A stretch of 23,748 nucleotides of DNA. Source: Treponema sp. GTDB taxonomy: Bacteria > Spirochaetota > Spirochaetia > Treponematales > Treponemataceae. The stretch lies in NCBI GenBank assembly GCA_016293005.1, contig JAEDFA010000029.1, positions 1 to 23,748 on the forward strand. The letters run 5' to 3'. The notes beneath the pieces are model-generated. The model ran no database searches. It saw nothing but the letters and a program-made list of their open reading frames with translations, and was not told where the DNA came from. This document shows positions 7,334 through 15,298 of the stretch, one piece after another. Numbering within the stretch: position 1 is the stretch's first letter; the number at the start of each line of letters is the position of its first letter. The translations under genes were made by a program, and so were the position numbers.

Positions 7334-8509
7334 TTGTTACAGTTATCATTTGTAAATTTTAGAAAAGATTCCTATATTCTCGTAGAAGGAAAAAAAGATA
7401 ATGATCGCTTTTACATTATAAAATCTGGTAAAGTCCGATGTTTTAAATCTAATGATCCTATGAATATTTCTACAAAAGAACTTACGGTTGGTGATTTTAT
7501 AGGAGTTATTCCGTGCATGTCAAGTCACAATCAGATTGAAAACGCTGTTGCACTGACGGATGTTGTTTGTATTTCAGTCCGCAAAGATCAGTATCCTGAG
7601 TTAATAGAAAAAAATACTCCTGTTGCGTTAAAAATTATCAAAACTTTTGCAAATCGGATGCGAGCCTTAAACGAAACTTTAACTCAGTTAGCTTTTAAAA
7701 ATGTAAGCCTTGAAACGACTGAACATATTTTTGAAGTTGCAGAATATTACGATGTTGCTAGAAAATACGACATCGCAGCATACGCATATTACAGATATTT
7801 AAAAGAATGTCCTCAGGGATTAAAATTTGATGCGGCAAAAAAACGGCTGAGCAGTTTAAAAAATTGTACAAATGCGGTTTATTTTGAGCCTACTTCAGAT
7901 TTAACTCGTTTTTATCCAAAAGGCACGATGATTTTTTCAGAAAGTCAGAATGGTCCTGATATGTTTGTGATTCAGGAAGGTCAGGTTTCAATTTCTAAAG
8001 TTGTTGACGGAAAGGAAGTCGTTTTGGCTGTTCTTTCGCGTGGTGATATGTTTGGCGAAATGGCTCTTCTTGAAAACAAACTTCGTTCTGCAAGTGCAAT
8101 TGCTCATGAAGACTGTAAATTAATGGTGATTAATCGATTAAATTTTGACCAGATGGTTTGTTCTCAACCTCAGCTTATTGCACGCCTTACAACAACTTTG
8201 TCAGAAAGAATGTGGGCAACTTACCGCCAGCTTGATAATACAAATTTAAAAGACAGTTATCAAAAATTAATAGATATGCTTTCTCTTCAAATTGAAAAAA
8301 CTCATAAATATTCGGGTTCTTACAAAACTGAACTTACAATCGAAGACCTTGTGAATATGTGTGCAATTCCAAAAAATCAGCAGGCTTCTGTAAAATTTCA
8401 GTTCCACGAAAATGCACCTGTAAAATTCATTGAAAATAAAATTTTTATTCCTGACTGCCTGGAAATTTTAAAACAGGCTGCAATTTACCGTAAACAGAAT
8501 TTTGAGTAG
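7334..8509 (+). CDS. Protein with two cyclic-nucleotide-binding domains
   Basis: This 391-residue cytosolic protein has a first CRP-like beta-barrel at about 8-105 and a second at about 190-290. A helical, TPR-like stretch joins them (EVAEYYDVARKYDIAAYAYYRYLKE, about 134-158). The second domain has a well-formed phosphate-binding cassette: FGEMALLENKLRSASA with G241, E242 and R251. The first lacks this signature and probably does not bind nucleotide. The last 90 residues are helical with a short mixed segment; I see no clear CRP helix-turn-helix, so DNA binding is uncertain. The start is TTG, chosen because AGGGGA at 7323-7328 sits 5 nt upstream and the frame begins there. Its stop overlaps the start region of the next gene. 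Confidence 0.85.
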   Translation: MLQLSFVNFRKDSYILVEGKKDNDRFYIIKSGKVRCFKSNDPMNISTKELTVGDFIGVIPCMSSHNQIENAVALTDVVCISVRKDQYPELIEKNTPVALKIIKTFANRMRALNETLTQLAFKNVSLETTEHIFEVAEYYDVARKYDIAAYAYYRYLKECPQGLKFDAAKKRLSSLKNCTNAVYFEPTSDLTRFYPKGTMIFSESQNGPDMFVIQEGQVSISKVVDGKEVVLAVLSRGDMFGEMALLENKLRSASAIAHEDCKLMVINRLNFDQMVCSQPQLIARLTTTLSERMWATYRQLDNTNLKDSYQKLIDMLSLQIEKTHKYSGSYKTELTIEDLVNMCAIPKNQQASVKFQFHENAPVKFIENKIFIPDCLEILKQAAIYRKQNFE

Positions 8510-8519
8510 CGGAGTAAAA

Positions 8520-9050
8520 ATGAACAAAAAAAATCTTTTTTTTGCGCTTTCATTTTTTTCAGTTTCAATTCTTTTTGCCCAGAATATTCCAAACGGGTAT
8601 GGTGGTGTAAATCTGGGGATGACAGTCGAGCAGACTAAAAAAGCATTGAAGGATAATTCTGATTTTGGTTACAGGGGCGACAGGGATGTTTCTCTTTTGC
8701 CGGGCGAAAATAGAATTTTAATCGAAACAGAAGGATTTGCCGGTTCTTTTTTGGAAAGGTGTTGGTTTCAGTTTTATGAAGAAAAACTTTATTCAATTAC
8801 CGTAAATGTAAACCGCGAAAAAATCGACCATTACAGCATTTTTTCAACTTTATGTAAAAAATACGGAAATCCGAATACTCTGAATCCTGAAAAATCTGTC
8901 TGGAAAAGTCAGTCTGTAATGATGAGCCTTGAGAGACCTTTGACATTAAAATATGTTGATTTACAAATTTTTGAAAAACTTCAGAATAAATCGACTGTAA
9001 GTCCTTCTGCGCAGGAAGTATTGCGCGAAATGTTTCTTGATTCTCTTTAA
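8520..9050 (+). CDS. Predicted exported protein of unknown function
   Basis: A signal peptide is clear (MNKKNLFFALSFFSVSILFA, cleavage before QN), so the mature protein of about 156 residues is periplasmic. I chose the ATG at 8520 over an in-frame TTG at 8502 because GGAG at 8511-8514 is 5 nt upstream and the signal sequence begins there. The mature part starts with YGGVNLGMTVEQTKKALKDN, a pattern seen in small periplasmic proteins that begin with a GVxLGM-type strand. It continues with mixed strands and helices (RCWFQFYEEKLYSITVNVN). I do not recognise a named family. It lies 10 nt after the cyclic-nucleotide receptor gene and 9 nt before a DUF192 lipoprotein, so all three are probably co-transcribed. 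Confidence 0.75.
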   Translation: MNKKNLFFALSFFSVSILFAQNIPNGYGGVNLGMTVEQTKKALKDNSDFGYRGDRDVSLLPGENRILIETEGFAGSFLERCWFQFYEEKLYSITVNVNREKIDHYSIFSTLCKKYGNPNTLNPEKSVWKSQSVMMSLERPLTLKYVDLQIFEKLQNKSTVSPSAQEVLREMFLDSL

Positions 9051-9059
9051 ATTTGCTCT

Positions 9060-9500
9060 ATGAAAAAATATTTAATCATAACTTTTTTTTGTTTATTATT
9101 TTTAAGCTGTTCTCAAAAACTTCCTGTAAAGAATTTTTCTATAAAAAAATCATCTGGTGAGGAAGTTTTTCTAAAACTTGAAGTTGCAGATACTTTTGAA
9201 ACGCGTCAAAAAGGTTTTATGTATCGAAAGTCAATTCCTTTTGGCACGGGAATGCTTTTTGTTTTCGAAAAAGACCAGATTCTTTCTTTTTGGATGAAAA
9301 ATACGCCTCATCCGCTTTCAATTGCCTACATAAACTCAAAAGGCAGAATAATTGATATTTTTGATATGACTCCTTACAGCGTAAACAGTATCGTGAGTAC
9401 AGGATATTCAAGATACGCCCTTGAAGTTCCGCAAGGATGGTTTGAAAAAAACGGAATAAAACGCGGTGATTTTATTGATTTGTCGCCATTATCCTTCTGA
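9060..9500 (+). CDS. DUF192-family lipoprotein
   Basis: This 146-residue protein has a lipoprotein signal (MKKYLIITFFCLLFLSC, lipidated C17). The mature part matches DUF192 (PF02643): VADTFETRQKGFMYRKSIPFGTGMLFVFEKDQILSFWMKNTPHPLSIAYINSKG is the family core, with the typical RQKGFMYR, FWMKNT and Y-ALEVPQGWFEKNGIKRGD segments. The biochemical role of DUF192 is unclear, so I give none. No Shine-Dalgarno sequence precedes the ATG; the gene starts 9 nt after the preceding stop, so translation may depend on coupling. Its 3' end overlaps the oppositely directed TPR gene by 12 bp. Confidence 0.88.
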   Translation: MKKYLIITFFCLLFLSCSQKLPVKNFSIKKSSGEEVFLKLEVADTFETRQKGFMYRKSIPFGTGMLFVFEKDQILSFWMKNTPHPLSIAYINSKGRIIDIFDMTPYSVNSIVSTGYSRYALEVPQGWFEKNGIKRGDFIDLSPLSF

Positions 9501-10637
9501 TTCTTCTAATTTTTTAAGTTCATGCAGTGCAATTGGGTCATTCGGTGAGTATTCAAGAACTGATGTAAAGAATTTTTGTGCTTCGTCTTTTTTTCCGAGT
9601 TTTAGATTTAAATATCCAAGGTTTGAAATTATTTTGATGTTTTCTGGTTCAAGAGAGAACGCTTTCATCAGGGATTTTTGCGCTTCTTCAAGTTTGTTTA
9701 ATTCTATCTGGCAAATTGCAAGTTCGTTGTATAAATCTGCGCTTTCTGTGCCGCCGCATTTTTCCGCCTGAATAAATGACTGTTCTGCATCGCTGAATCG
9801 TTTTAATTTTCTTAATCCCCAGCCGCAGATGAACCATGCGTTCCATGATTTTGGATTCTTTTGAAGATATTCCCGGATGCAGTCAAGACCTTCTTCGTTT
9901 TTGTCTTCCGTAAGAAGCGTATAGGCTTTTTCAAAATATTCGTTGTCGAGTTTTTCTGAAGAAATTTTTGAAACGAGTTCCTGTGCGCGTTCTTTTCGGT
10001 ATGCGCTGTTTTCGTCTTCGTTTTTATCATCGAAAGTGAGTGCAAGGTATGTTTCAAATGCTTCTCGGGCGTTTTTGTATTCGTGGTGTTTTAAATAGAA
10101 AAATCCTGCGTTAAAAAATGCTTCGACAACCGGTGGTTCTGCATTCATTGCAATTTTGTAATAGTTTAAAGCATCGTTGTCATAAGCGTCTGCATCGTCT
10201 ATAAGCCCGGAATTCCGGTAGTAAGAGCCTCTTTGGTCTAAAAAAAGTGCAGTGTTCAGTATTGTTGCAGTATTTTCCGGATCAATTCCTTTTAAAACCA
10301 TAAAAAGCTCTTCGGCTAAATCCCATTCTTCGTTTCTTGTTTTGATGATTGCTGCTTCGTTAATTTCTTTTTCGATGTTCGGGCGGACTTTTTTTATGAT
10401 TGAACGGTAATAGTCAAGATGCGGATTGTGTCTGTCGTATGCTAAAACTGTAAGAATTCCTGCAAGAATCTGTTCTTCGCTTATATCTTTTGTGTTGAAA
10501 GAATCCGGGTCGTCTTTTTGCTTTTTTTGAACTGGAAGCGGAATTGTGGTGTCAAGCGGAAAAGCGTTTTTTGAAAAACTGAAGTTTTCCGGGAGAGTCA
10601 TAAAATAAACTGATTCTAAAGAATTTGAAGCGCTCAT
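9489..10637 (-). CDS. Tetratricopeptide-repeat protein
   Basis: This 382-residue cytosolic protein has no signal peptide. The N-terminal 60 residues look unstructured (VQKKQKDDPDSFNTKD). At least four TPR units follow: NAGFFYLKHHEYKNAREAFETYL (about 167-189), AWFICGWGLRKLKRFSDAEQSF, LYNELAICQIELNKLEEAQKSLMKAFSLEP, and NLGYLNLKLGKKDEAQKFFTSVLEYSP near the C-terminus. TPR arrays bind partner proteins; no enzyme domain is visible. AGGA about 8 nt before the ATG serves as ribosome-binding site. It lies 19 bp downstream of the PilZ gene on the same strand, so the two are likely one transcript and may act together, for example in c-di-GMP-dependent protein assembly. That link is inference. Confidence 0.88.
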   Translation of the reverse strand: MSASNSLESVYFMTLPENFSFSKNAFPLDTTIPLPVQKKQKDDPDSFNTKDISEEQILAGILTVLAYDRHNPHLDYYRSIIKKVRPNIEKEINEAAIIKTRNEEWDLAEELFMVLKGIDPENTATILNTALFLDQRGSYYRNSGLIDDADAYDNDALNYYKIAMNAEPPVVEAFFNAGFFYLKHHEYKNAREAFETYLALTFDDKNEDENSAYRKERAQELVSKISSEKLDNEYFEKAYTLLTEDKNEEGLDCIREYLQKNPKSWNAWFICGWGLRKLKRFSDAEQSFIQAEKCGGTESADLYNELAICQIELNKLEEAQKSLMKAFSLEPENIKIISNLGYLNLKLGKKDEAQKFFTSVLEYSPNDPIALHELKKLEESEG

Positions 10638-10656
10638 AATTTTCCTGTTTTAAAAT

Positions 10657-11583
10657 TTAGTTTGTATTGTTTGAATTTTTTTGTTCTTGTATTTGTGTTT
10701 TCGATAGTTCTGAAGATGAATCTTCTTTTTGTTCTTTTGTATTGCCGTCTGTTTGTTTCTGTTCTTCTGTTTCTCGGTCAAGGAAATGTTTTCTGTTGTA
10801 AGTGAGATAGTCGTTTATTCTTAATTTGTAAGCAAGGGGAACAGTTTCTTCGTTGAATTTGAGACTTAGACTTGCAAGACCTTTTTTATTTTCGATAGGG
10901 GTGACTTTTACAATTGTTGCAAAAACTTCGATTGTTTCCTGCGGCTCGATGAAATTTAATTTTAAAAGCGCGTCTTTTCCTGAAAAAGATTCATCCCCTT
11001 GAAAGATAACCTGCGCGCCGGAAAAAGAAATATCCCAGAGAATGCAGCGAAAGTTTTTTGATTCGATTGAAATTGTTGATTCCCGTTTTTCAAGAGCGAT
11101 TTTCTTTTGGACAGATTCAGTTAAAGTGATTCGTTCTTCTTTGCGGTGAATGAAACTTTCTTTTGCTGAAATTAAAGTTCCGATTTTTATAATCAAATCA
11201 TCTGGCGGAATTTGTGAAAAGTTTATTGTTACGACGGCAAGCTCTGAACTTCTCATGTAAGGTTCGATTGTGCTGACTTTTCCGTTTACAAAGAATGCAA
11301 GGCTTTGACTGTCTTCCTGTAAAAATCCGAAACGGATGCTTACGGGCGGAACCTGTTTTTTTGAAACAATTTTATATGCGCCACCTGAAGTTCCGATTAT
11401 GATTTTTACCATTTGGAGTGAACAGGAATTTATGATGCACGGCCATTGAGAACCGTTGCATTTAATGTAAATTTGTCGTGGATCTAGTTTTAGGGACCGT
11501 AGAATTTCTTTTGTAAAAACTATTTCGTTTTCCCGGTATAAATCGTAGTAAGTTGTGACAATTTGATTATTGATTATCCCCAT
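10657..11583 (-). CDS. PilZ-domain protein (predicted c-di-GMP receptor)
   Basis: This 308-residue protein has an N-terminal domain (about 1-140) of beta-rich type preceding a PilZ domain (about 145-265), the arrangement I associate with spirochaetal PilZ proteins. Both c-di-GMP contacts are present: RKEER (R147 and R151, the RxxxR motif) and DISFSG (D184, S186, G189, the D/NxSxxG motif). The last 40 residues are a charged, Gln- and Glu-rich tail that is probably disordered. It likely reads out c-di-GMP and acts on a partner, perhaps the co-transcribed TPR protein. The ATG has no Shine-Dalgarno site; a TTGACG-N17-TATATT promoter ends 6 nt before it, predicting a leaderless mRNA. Confidence 0.88.
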   Translation of the reverse strand: MGIINNQIVTTYYDLYRENEIVFTKEILRSLKLDPRQIYIKCNGSQWPCIINSCSLQMVKIIIGTSGGAYKIVSKKQVPPVSIRFGFLQEDSQSLAFFVNGKVSTIEPYMRSSELAVVTINFSQIPPDDLIIKIGTLISAKESFIHRKEERITLTESVQKKIALEKRESTISIESKNFRCILWDISFSGAQVIFQGDESFSGKDALLKLNFIEPQETIEVFATIVKVTPIENKKGLASLSLKFNEETVPLAYKLRINDYLTYNRKHFLDRETEEQKQTDGNTKEQKEDSSSELSKTQIQEQKNSNNTN

Positions 11584-11589
11584 ACAATA

Positions 11590-11618
11590 AATATAAATTA
11601 AAAGAATTCATTCGTCAA
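11590..11618 (-). promoter_or_regulatory. PilZ-gene promoter, TTGACG-N17-TATATT, predicting a leaderless mRNA
   Basis: On the minus strand TTGACG (11618-11613) and TATATT (11595-11590) are 17 bp apart, inside the 41-bp gap after the upstream lipoprotein gene. Only TATTGT separates the -10 from the ATG, so transcription should start at the A of the start codon. Confidence 0.7.
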
Positions 11619-11624
11619 TGAGAA

Positions 11625-12479
11625 TTAAAATTCAAAGGTTATGAGGGCAGGAACATTTCTGTGAAAAAATTCTTTTATGATTGATTTTCCTTGAATTACA
11701 AGATGAGTTGAAGAGCCTCCGTCGAATTCCATAGCAGTTTCTGCGCCGCATAGTTTAAGTAGTTTTGCACAATTATCGTAAGAAAGTTTTTTTCCAGCAA
11801 GAATGAAAAGAATTTTTTTATTTGGAGAAATGCCTATAGAAGTTCTTGTGTCAAAAAATTCTTTGTAGGGAATTGTTTTGTATTCATCTAGAATCTGGAA
11901 AAATCCGCCTGCTGCAGAATCAATGTTTTTTGGGATTTCATTTTGATTTTTTATGATTTCTGCTGAATAGCCGTTTTGCTCTTTGAAAAAAATCAGTGCA
12001 GAATATTTTTCAACAGGTTCTGAAATTGTATTTTTATTTGCGTAAATGATTCCTACAGGTTTTGCTTTTGAATTAAAATTCAGTTTGTTTTGAATTTGAA
12101 AAGGCGTTGTGTTAAATGCAATTTTTGCAGAATTCTTTTTTGCGATTTTTTTTACATTCAGTGTAGTGTAAATTTCTTGTTTTTCGTTTGGGAAAATATT
12201 TATTTTGAGGCTAGGATTTTCGAGGTTCAGCTTTACAAGAAAAAAAGACGGATTTTCTTTTGAAGTATTTTTAACGCTGAAAAATTCAAGAAAGGTTTCT
12301 GCGTTTTTTGGATTTCTCATGTCGATTATGGAAAAGTCTTCTGATATTTTTTGCCACTGAAGTTCTTCGTTTTCTGAAAGAAAAGCTTTTTTAAAGTTTT
12401 CATGGGGAAGCGTTTTACACGAAATTATAAAAACTGAAATGATAATAAAAAACGATGATTTTAAAAATTTTTTGCTCAT
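11625..12479 (-). CDS. Phosphodiester-glycosidase-like (NAGPA-domain) lipoprotein
   Basis: This 284-residue protein has a lipoprotein signal (SVFIISC, lipidated C21). The rest resembles the NAGPA/DUF2233 family, related to N-acetylglucosamine-1-phosphodiester alpha-N-acetylglucosaminidase. Key segments are AFNTTPFQIQ (121-130), where the family has a substrate-pocket Asn; DSAAGGFFQIL (187-197); the invariant RTSIGIS (212-218); and EFDGGSSTHLVI (251-262). It could cleave a sugar phosphodiester in the periplasm or on surface glycans; the true substrate is unknown. The ATG has no ribosome-binding site (CCCTGCGT precedes it) and lies 12 nt after the stop of the upstream unknown gene, so it is probably co-transcribed and translationally dependent on it. 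Confidence 0.8.
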   Translation of the reverse strand: MSKKFLKSSFFIIISVFIISCKTLPHENFKKAFLSENEELQWQKISEDFSIIDMRNPKNAETFLEFFSVKNTSKENPSFFLVKLNLENPSLKINIFPNEKQEIYTTLNVKKIAKKNSAKIAFNTTPFQIQNKLNFNSKAKPVGIIYANKNTISEPVEKYSALIFFKEQNGYSAEIIKNQNEIPKNIDSAAGGFFQILDEYKTIPYKEFFDTRTSIGISPNKKILFILAGKKLSYDNCAKLLKLCGAETAMEFDGGSSTHLVIQGKSIIKEFFHRNVPALITFEF

Positions 12480-12491
12480 ACGCAGGGAATT

Positions 12492-13562
12492 TTATTTTGT
12501 AGAAGAGTTAAGATGGTTTTGTTCGGTTATGAACTGCATGAAATAGTCTTCAAGTGTTTTTTTAGGTCCATCGATTTTAAGTCTTTGGCGCGCAAGGCAG
12601 TTGTCTCGGCGGACTGTGTAAAGCGTATAAAAATCCCTGTAATCAAGACCTGCATCGGCTTTCACATGTTCGTCAAGAAATTGTGAAACTTCATCGCGTC
12701 CGATAGCCGGAATTCCTTTTTCTTTTAAGATTGAGCGTAAAGTCTGAATCTGCTCGTATGAAATTCCGAAAAGAAATTCTTCCATTGCCTGATTTACTCC
12801 CGGCGTTGAAAGTTTTTGCTTGATGAATTTTACCCATGTTTCATCCATTTGCATTGAGATTTGAAGGAGTTCACTTGTTCCCATCATTGTTCCGAATGCA
12901 GGAGCGAGTTTTCTTCTTGCAAGCCATACCTGCTGAAGAACTGGTGCGATTGATTCTATTGTAAGATCTTTTCTGTCGTCCCAGATTAAAAGAAGCGATT
13001 GTGCCCATTCTTCGCGGAAATTCATAGGTTCGTCTTTGTCGCGGATTAAGTTTAAATAAACATCTTCTGCCATTAATGTTAGTAAAAGAGTCATTGTTGC
13101 AAGGTTGAGGCTTGAAACGAGGTCTTCAGGGGCGTTTAAACGGGATACGAGTTTTGCCATGGAAGAAAAACGGTGGATTTTTGCAACTACAAAGCCTTTT
13201 CCGAGTGTTGCTTTTGAAGGAAGGTGAAGCATATTGTCACCCTGACTTTGATGTTTGATTAATGACTGGATGAGAAGTTTTGGAGTTCTTACTCCTCCTG
13301 TTAATGTCTGTTTTTCAAGCAGGGAAGGGAACTGGTCGATTGATGCTGAAAGAATCTGAAGTTCTTTTAGGCTGTGTTCTACTGTGCTTACGCTTTCCGG
13401 GGAGGTTTTTCTTAAGAATGAAAGCATTTTTTTGTAAAGCTCTTCTTCATTTGGAGTGAGGACAGCAAGCCCCGTAGAAATTTCTTCGAAAGTTTCAGAA
13501 GACTCGTTGAAAAAAATATTTATGTCGATATTCTGATACTGGTTTTTCTCATGCACAGACAT
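12492..13562 (-). CDS. Conserved-looking helical protein of unknown function
   Basis: This 356-residue soluble protein has no signal peptide or membrane span and is mostly predicted helix. The N-terminus (1-40) is polar. The central part includes KATLGKGFVVAKIHRFSSMAKLVSRL and LATMTLLLTLMAEDVYLNLIRD. The C-terminal third has ILKEKGIPAIGRDEVSQFLDEHVKADAGLDYRDFYTLYTVRRDNCLARQRL, rich in conserved-looking charged residues. I recognise no named domain. My impression is of a spirochaete-restricted family, which I could not verify. The ATG lacks a Shine-Dalgarno site and sits 6 nt below a strong -10, predicting a leaderless mRNA. A terminator separates it from the upstream SLBB gene; the NAGPA-like lipoprotein follows 12 nt after its stop. 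Confidence 0.8.
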   Translation of the reverse strand: MSVHEKNQYQNIDINIFFNESSETFEEISTGLAVLTPNEEELYKKMLSFLRKTSPESVSTVEHSLKELQILSASIDQFPSLLEKQTLTGGVRTPKLLIQSLIKHQSQGDNMLHLPSKATLGKGFVVAKIHRFSSMAKLVSRLNAPEDLVSSLNLATMTLLLTLMAEDVYLNLIRDKDEPMNFREEWAQSLLLIWDDRKDLTIESIAPVLQQVWLARRKLAPAFGTMMGTSELLQISMQMDETWVKFIKQKLSTPGVNQAMEEFLFGISYEQIQTLRSILKEKGIPAIGRDEVSQFLDEHVKADAGLDYRDFYTLYTVRRDNCLARQRLKIDGPKKTLEDYFMQFITEQNHLNSSTK

Positions 13563-13568
13563 ACCACT

Positions 13569-13597
13569 ATTATATATCTGAAGTTTTGATTTGACAA
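13569..13597 (-). promoter_or_regulatory. Promoter TTGTCA-N17-TATAAT, predicting a leaderless mRNA
   Basis: On the minus strand TTGTCA (13597-13592) and a perfect TATAAT (13574-13569) are 17 bp apart. The six bases AGTGGT then lead straight to the ATG at 13562, so the predicted transcription start coincides with the start codon of the unknown helical protein gene. Confidence 0.75.
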
Positions 13598-13668
13598 ATT
13601 CTTTTTTATGTTTTGTATGTTTTATATATTATAGTTGGAAAATCTGTGCAAGTCGGTGGAAATGAAGT

Positions 13669-13724
13669 AAAAATCCGTGTGAGATTTTTTTGTTATCTTC
13701 AATTTTACATTTACACGGATTTTT
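13669..13724. terminator. 12-bp perfect stem ending in T-runs, 3' of the SLBB gene
   Basis: AAAAATCCGTGT (13669-13680) and ACACGGATTTTT (13713-13724) are perfectly complementary with a 32-nt loop that contains a smaller AGAT/ATCT hairpin. It begins 12 bp after the SLBB stop codon. The A/T flanks make it usable in either direction. It isolates the SLBB gene as a single-gene transcript and separates it from the next leftward operon. Confidence 0.7.
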
Positions 13725-13735
13725 CTTCTGAATTT

Positions 13736-15205
13736 TTATTTTGAAACCTGAATTATTGTTAAAGTCGTTGTTACAAGGCTAAGAATTGTTGTTACGACCG
13801 GGGCATATTTTGAGAAATAATAGGTAAAACTGTTAGTTTTTGCATAAATGTTTGATTCTGGTGTAATAAAATCGCTTTTTGAAAGAATTTTTCCGTTCAT
13901 ATCGGTGATTTTTACGCTGGAATTTGAGTTTTTTTCTTCCAGAATTCCGCCTGCAAGTGAAATATAATAATCGTAAGTTCTGTCTGGAATGTAAGGATAT
14001 CGTCCGGGTTTTAAAACGCTTCCGCTTACTGTAACGAAGAATTGCTTGTACGGAATGATGAGCGTGTCGAATTCATTTAAAATAATATCTGAAGTTGTGT
14101 TGTAATCGTAAAGATATTTTGAGATGTCGATTGGAATCGTCGTTTCATTCCGAATTATGTAGGCGTTTTTGATGTCCGCTGTTGCTGAAAACCATGATGC
14201 GTGGTTTCTCAAAAATGAAGAATATCTTGTTCCGGGGCTGAACCTTGCGGAAACTTTTGTGCTTGTATCAAGATTCTGTGTTTCTGTTGAGTGAATTGCT
14301 CCTTCTATGAAAATTACCGGCTGAAGTTCTTGATACGAGGGAATGAGAACATTGTCGAGGTCGTCAAGTTGAAAGTCTTTTTCGGCTTCTTCTTTTGTAA
14401 GGTATTTTTTTTCGCCGGTGAGGGAAGTTGTTCCTGTTATTTTTGAAATTTCGATTCGCGAGGTGTCCGCCTGTGTTTTTAGTCCGTGAGCATAATAAGA
14501 AATAAGTGCCTGAAGATTTTCTCCTTCAAGAAGTTCGTATGTTCCGCTTCTTTCTACCGCACCAGAAATTGAAACTTTTCGTTCTGCCCGTGAAATGATA
14601 ATTTTATCTCCAGGTTTTAAATATGGATTTTGAGAAAAATCTCCTTCCCGGCTTGCTTTAAAAAGGTCGCAAACAGTTATTTTTCCTGTTTCAGAAATAA
14701 TTTGAATGTTTCTGACTGATGAATAAGGTGTTAAAAGTCCTGAAATTGCTTGGGAAAGGCGTGAAAGCGACCAGAGTTTTGCTTCTGCGGCGTGTAAAAC
14801 TTCTCCTGTAACAGGCACTTTAAAAGTTCCTGGATTTGTAAGAATAAACTGAACGCCACTCATCGGGAAATTCTTTTGGACGATTTCTTCTGCCTGTTTT
14901 TTTAATTGGATATAAGTTTTTCCTTTTGCATCTAAAACCGCGAGATTTGCAATTCTTAGTTTGTAGGAAGAATCTACTAAAATTGAATACTGAATTGCTT
15001 TTCCGTTTGCAGAAAAGTTTAAAAGATAGATATCTCCTATTGTAACAGGATAATTAGGTTCGCTTAAAGCAAGTTGAACATTTGCCGTTATTTCTGCTTT
15101 TTTGATTTCGTTTGAAGTTGTGTCGTTTTCTGTAATTTCTTGTGAAAAAACTGTCATGCCGAGAATAAGAAAAACAGTGAGAATAAATTTTTGTCTTTTT
15201 TGCAT
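13736..15205 (-). CDS. SLBB/polysaccharide-export-type protein with C-terminal membrane segment
   Basis: This 489-residue protein has a signal peptide (MQKRQKFILTVFLILGMTVFS). A Poly_export-type domain follows (about 50-130: YPVTIGDIYLLNF, then VDSSYKLRIANLAVLDAKGKT). SLBB-like repeats start at about 127 (FKVPVTGEV), 209 (RKVSISGAVERSGTYELLEGE), 296 (PVIFIEGAI) and 386 (FFVTVSGSVLKPGRYPYIPD). A hydrophobic C-terminal helix (VVTTILSLVTTTLTIIQV) recalls the membrane-spanning C-terminus of Wza. This suggests an outer-membrane or periplasmic export component for polysaccharide. No glycosyltransferase, Wzc or flippase gene is nearby. AGAGGG precedes the ATG. It has its own terminator and a promoter whose spacer is a G9 run, so expression may switch by slippage. 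Confidence 0.85.
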   Translation of the reverse strand: MQKRQKFILTVFLILGMTVFSQEITENDTTSNEIKKAEITANVQLALSEPNYPVTIGDIYLLNFSANGKAIQYSILVDSSYKLRIANLAVLDAKGKTYIQLKKQAEEIVQKNFPMSGVQFILTNPGTFKVPVTGEVLHAAEAKLWSLSRLSQAISGLLTPYSSVRNIQIISETGKITVCDLFKASREGDFSQNPYLKPGDKIIISRAERKVSISGAVERSGTYELLEGENLQALISYYAHGLKTQADTSRIEISKITGTTSLTGEKKYLTKEEAEKDFQLDDLDNVLIPSYQELQPVIFIEGAIHSTETQNLDTSTKVSARFSPGTRYSSFLRNHASWFSATADIKNAYIIRNETTIPIDISKYLYDYNTTSDIILNEFDTLIIPYKQFFVTVSGSVLKPGRYPYIPDRTYDYYISLAGGILEEKNSNSSVKITDMNGKILSKSDFITPESNIYAKTNSFTYYFSKYAPVVTTILSLVTTTLTIIQVSK

Positions 15206-15298
15206 AAATCCCTCTTAAAGTTGTATGAAAAATAAAATTCTTAAGTTTTGAAGACTTTTTTTGCCTGTTTTGTTTTGAAAATTAAAAAGTTGAATTCC

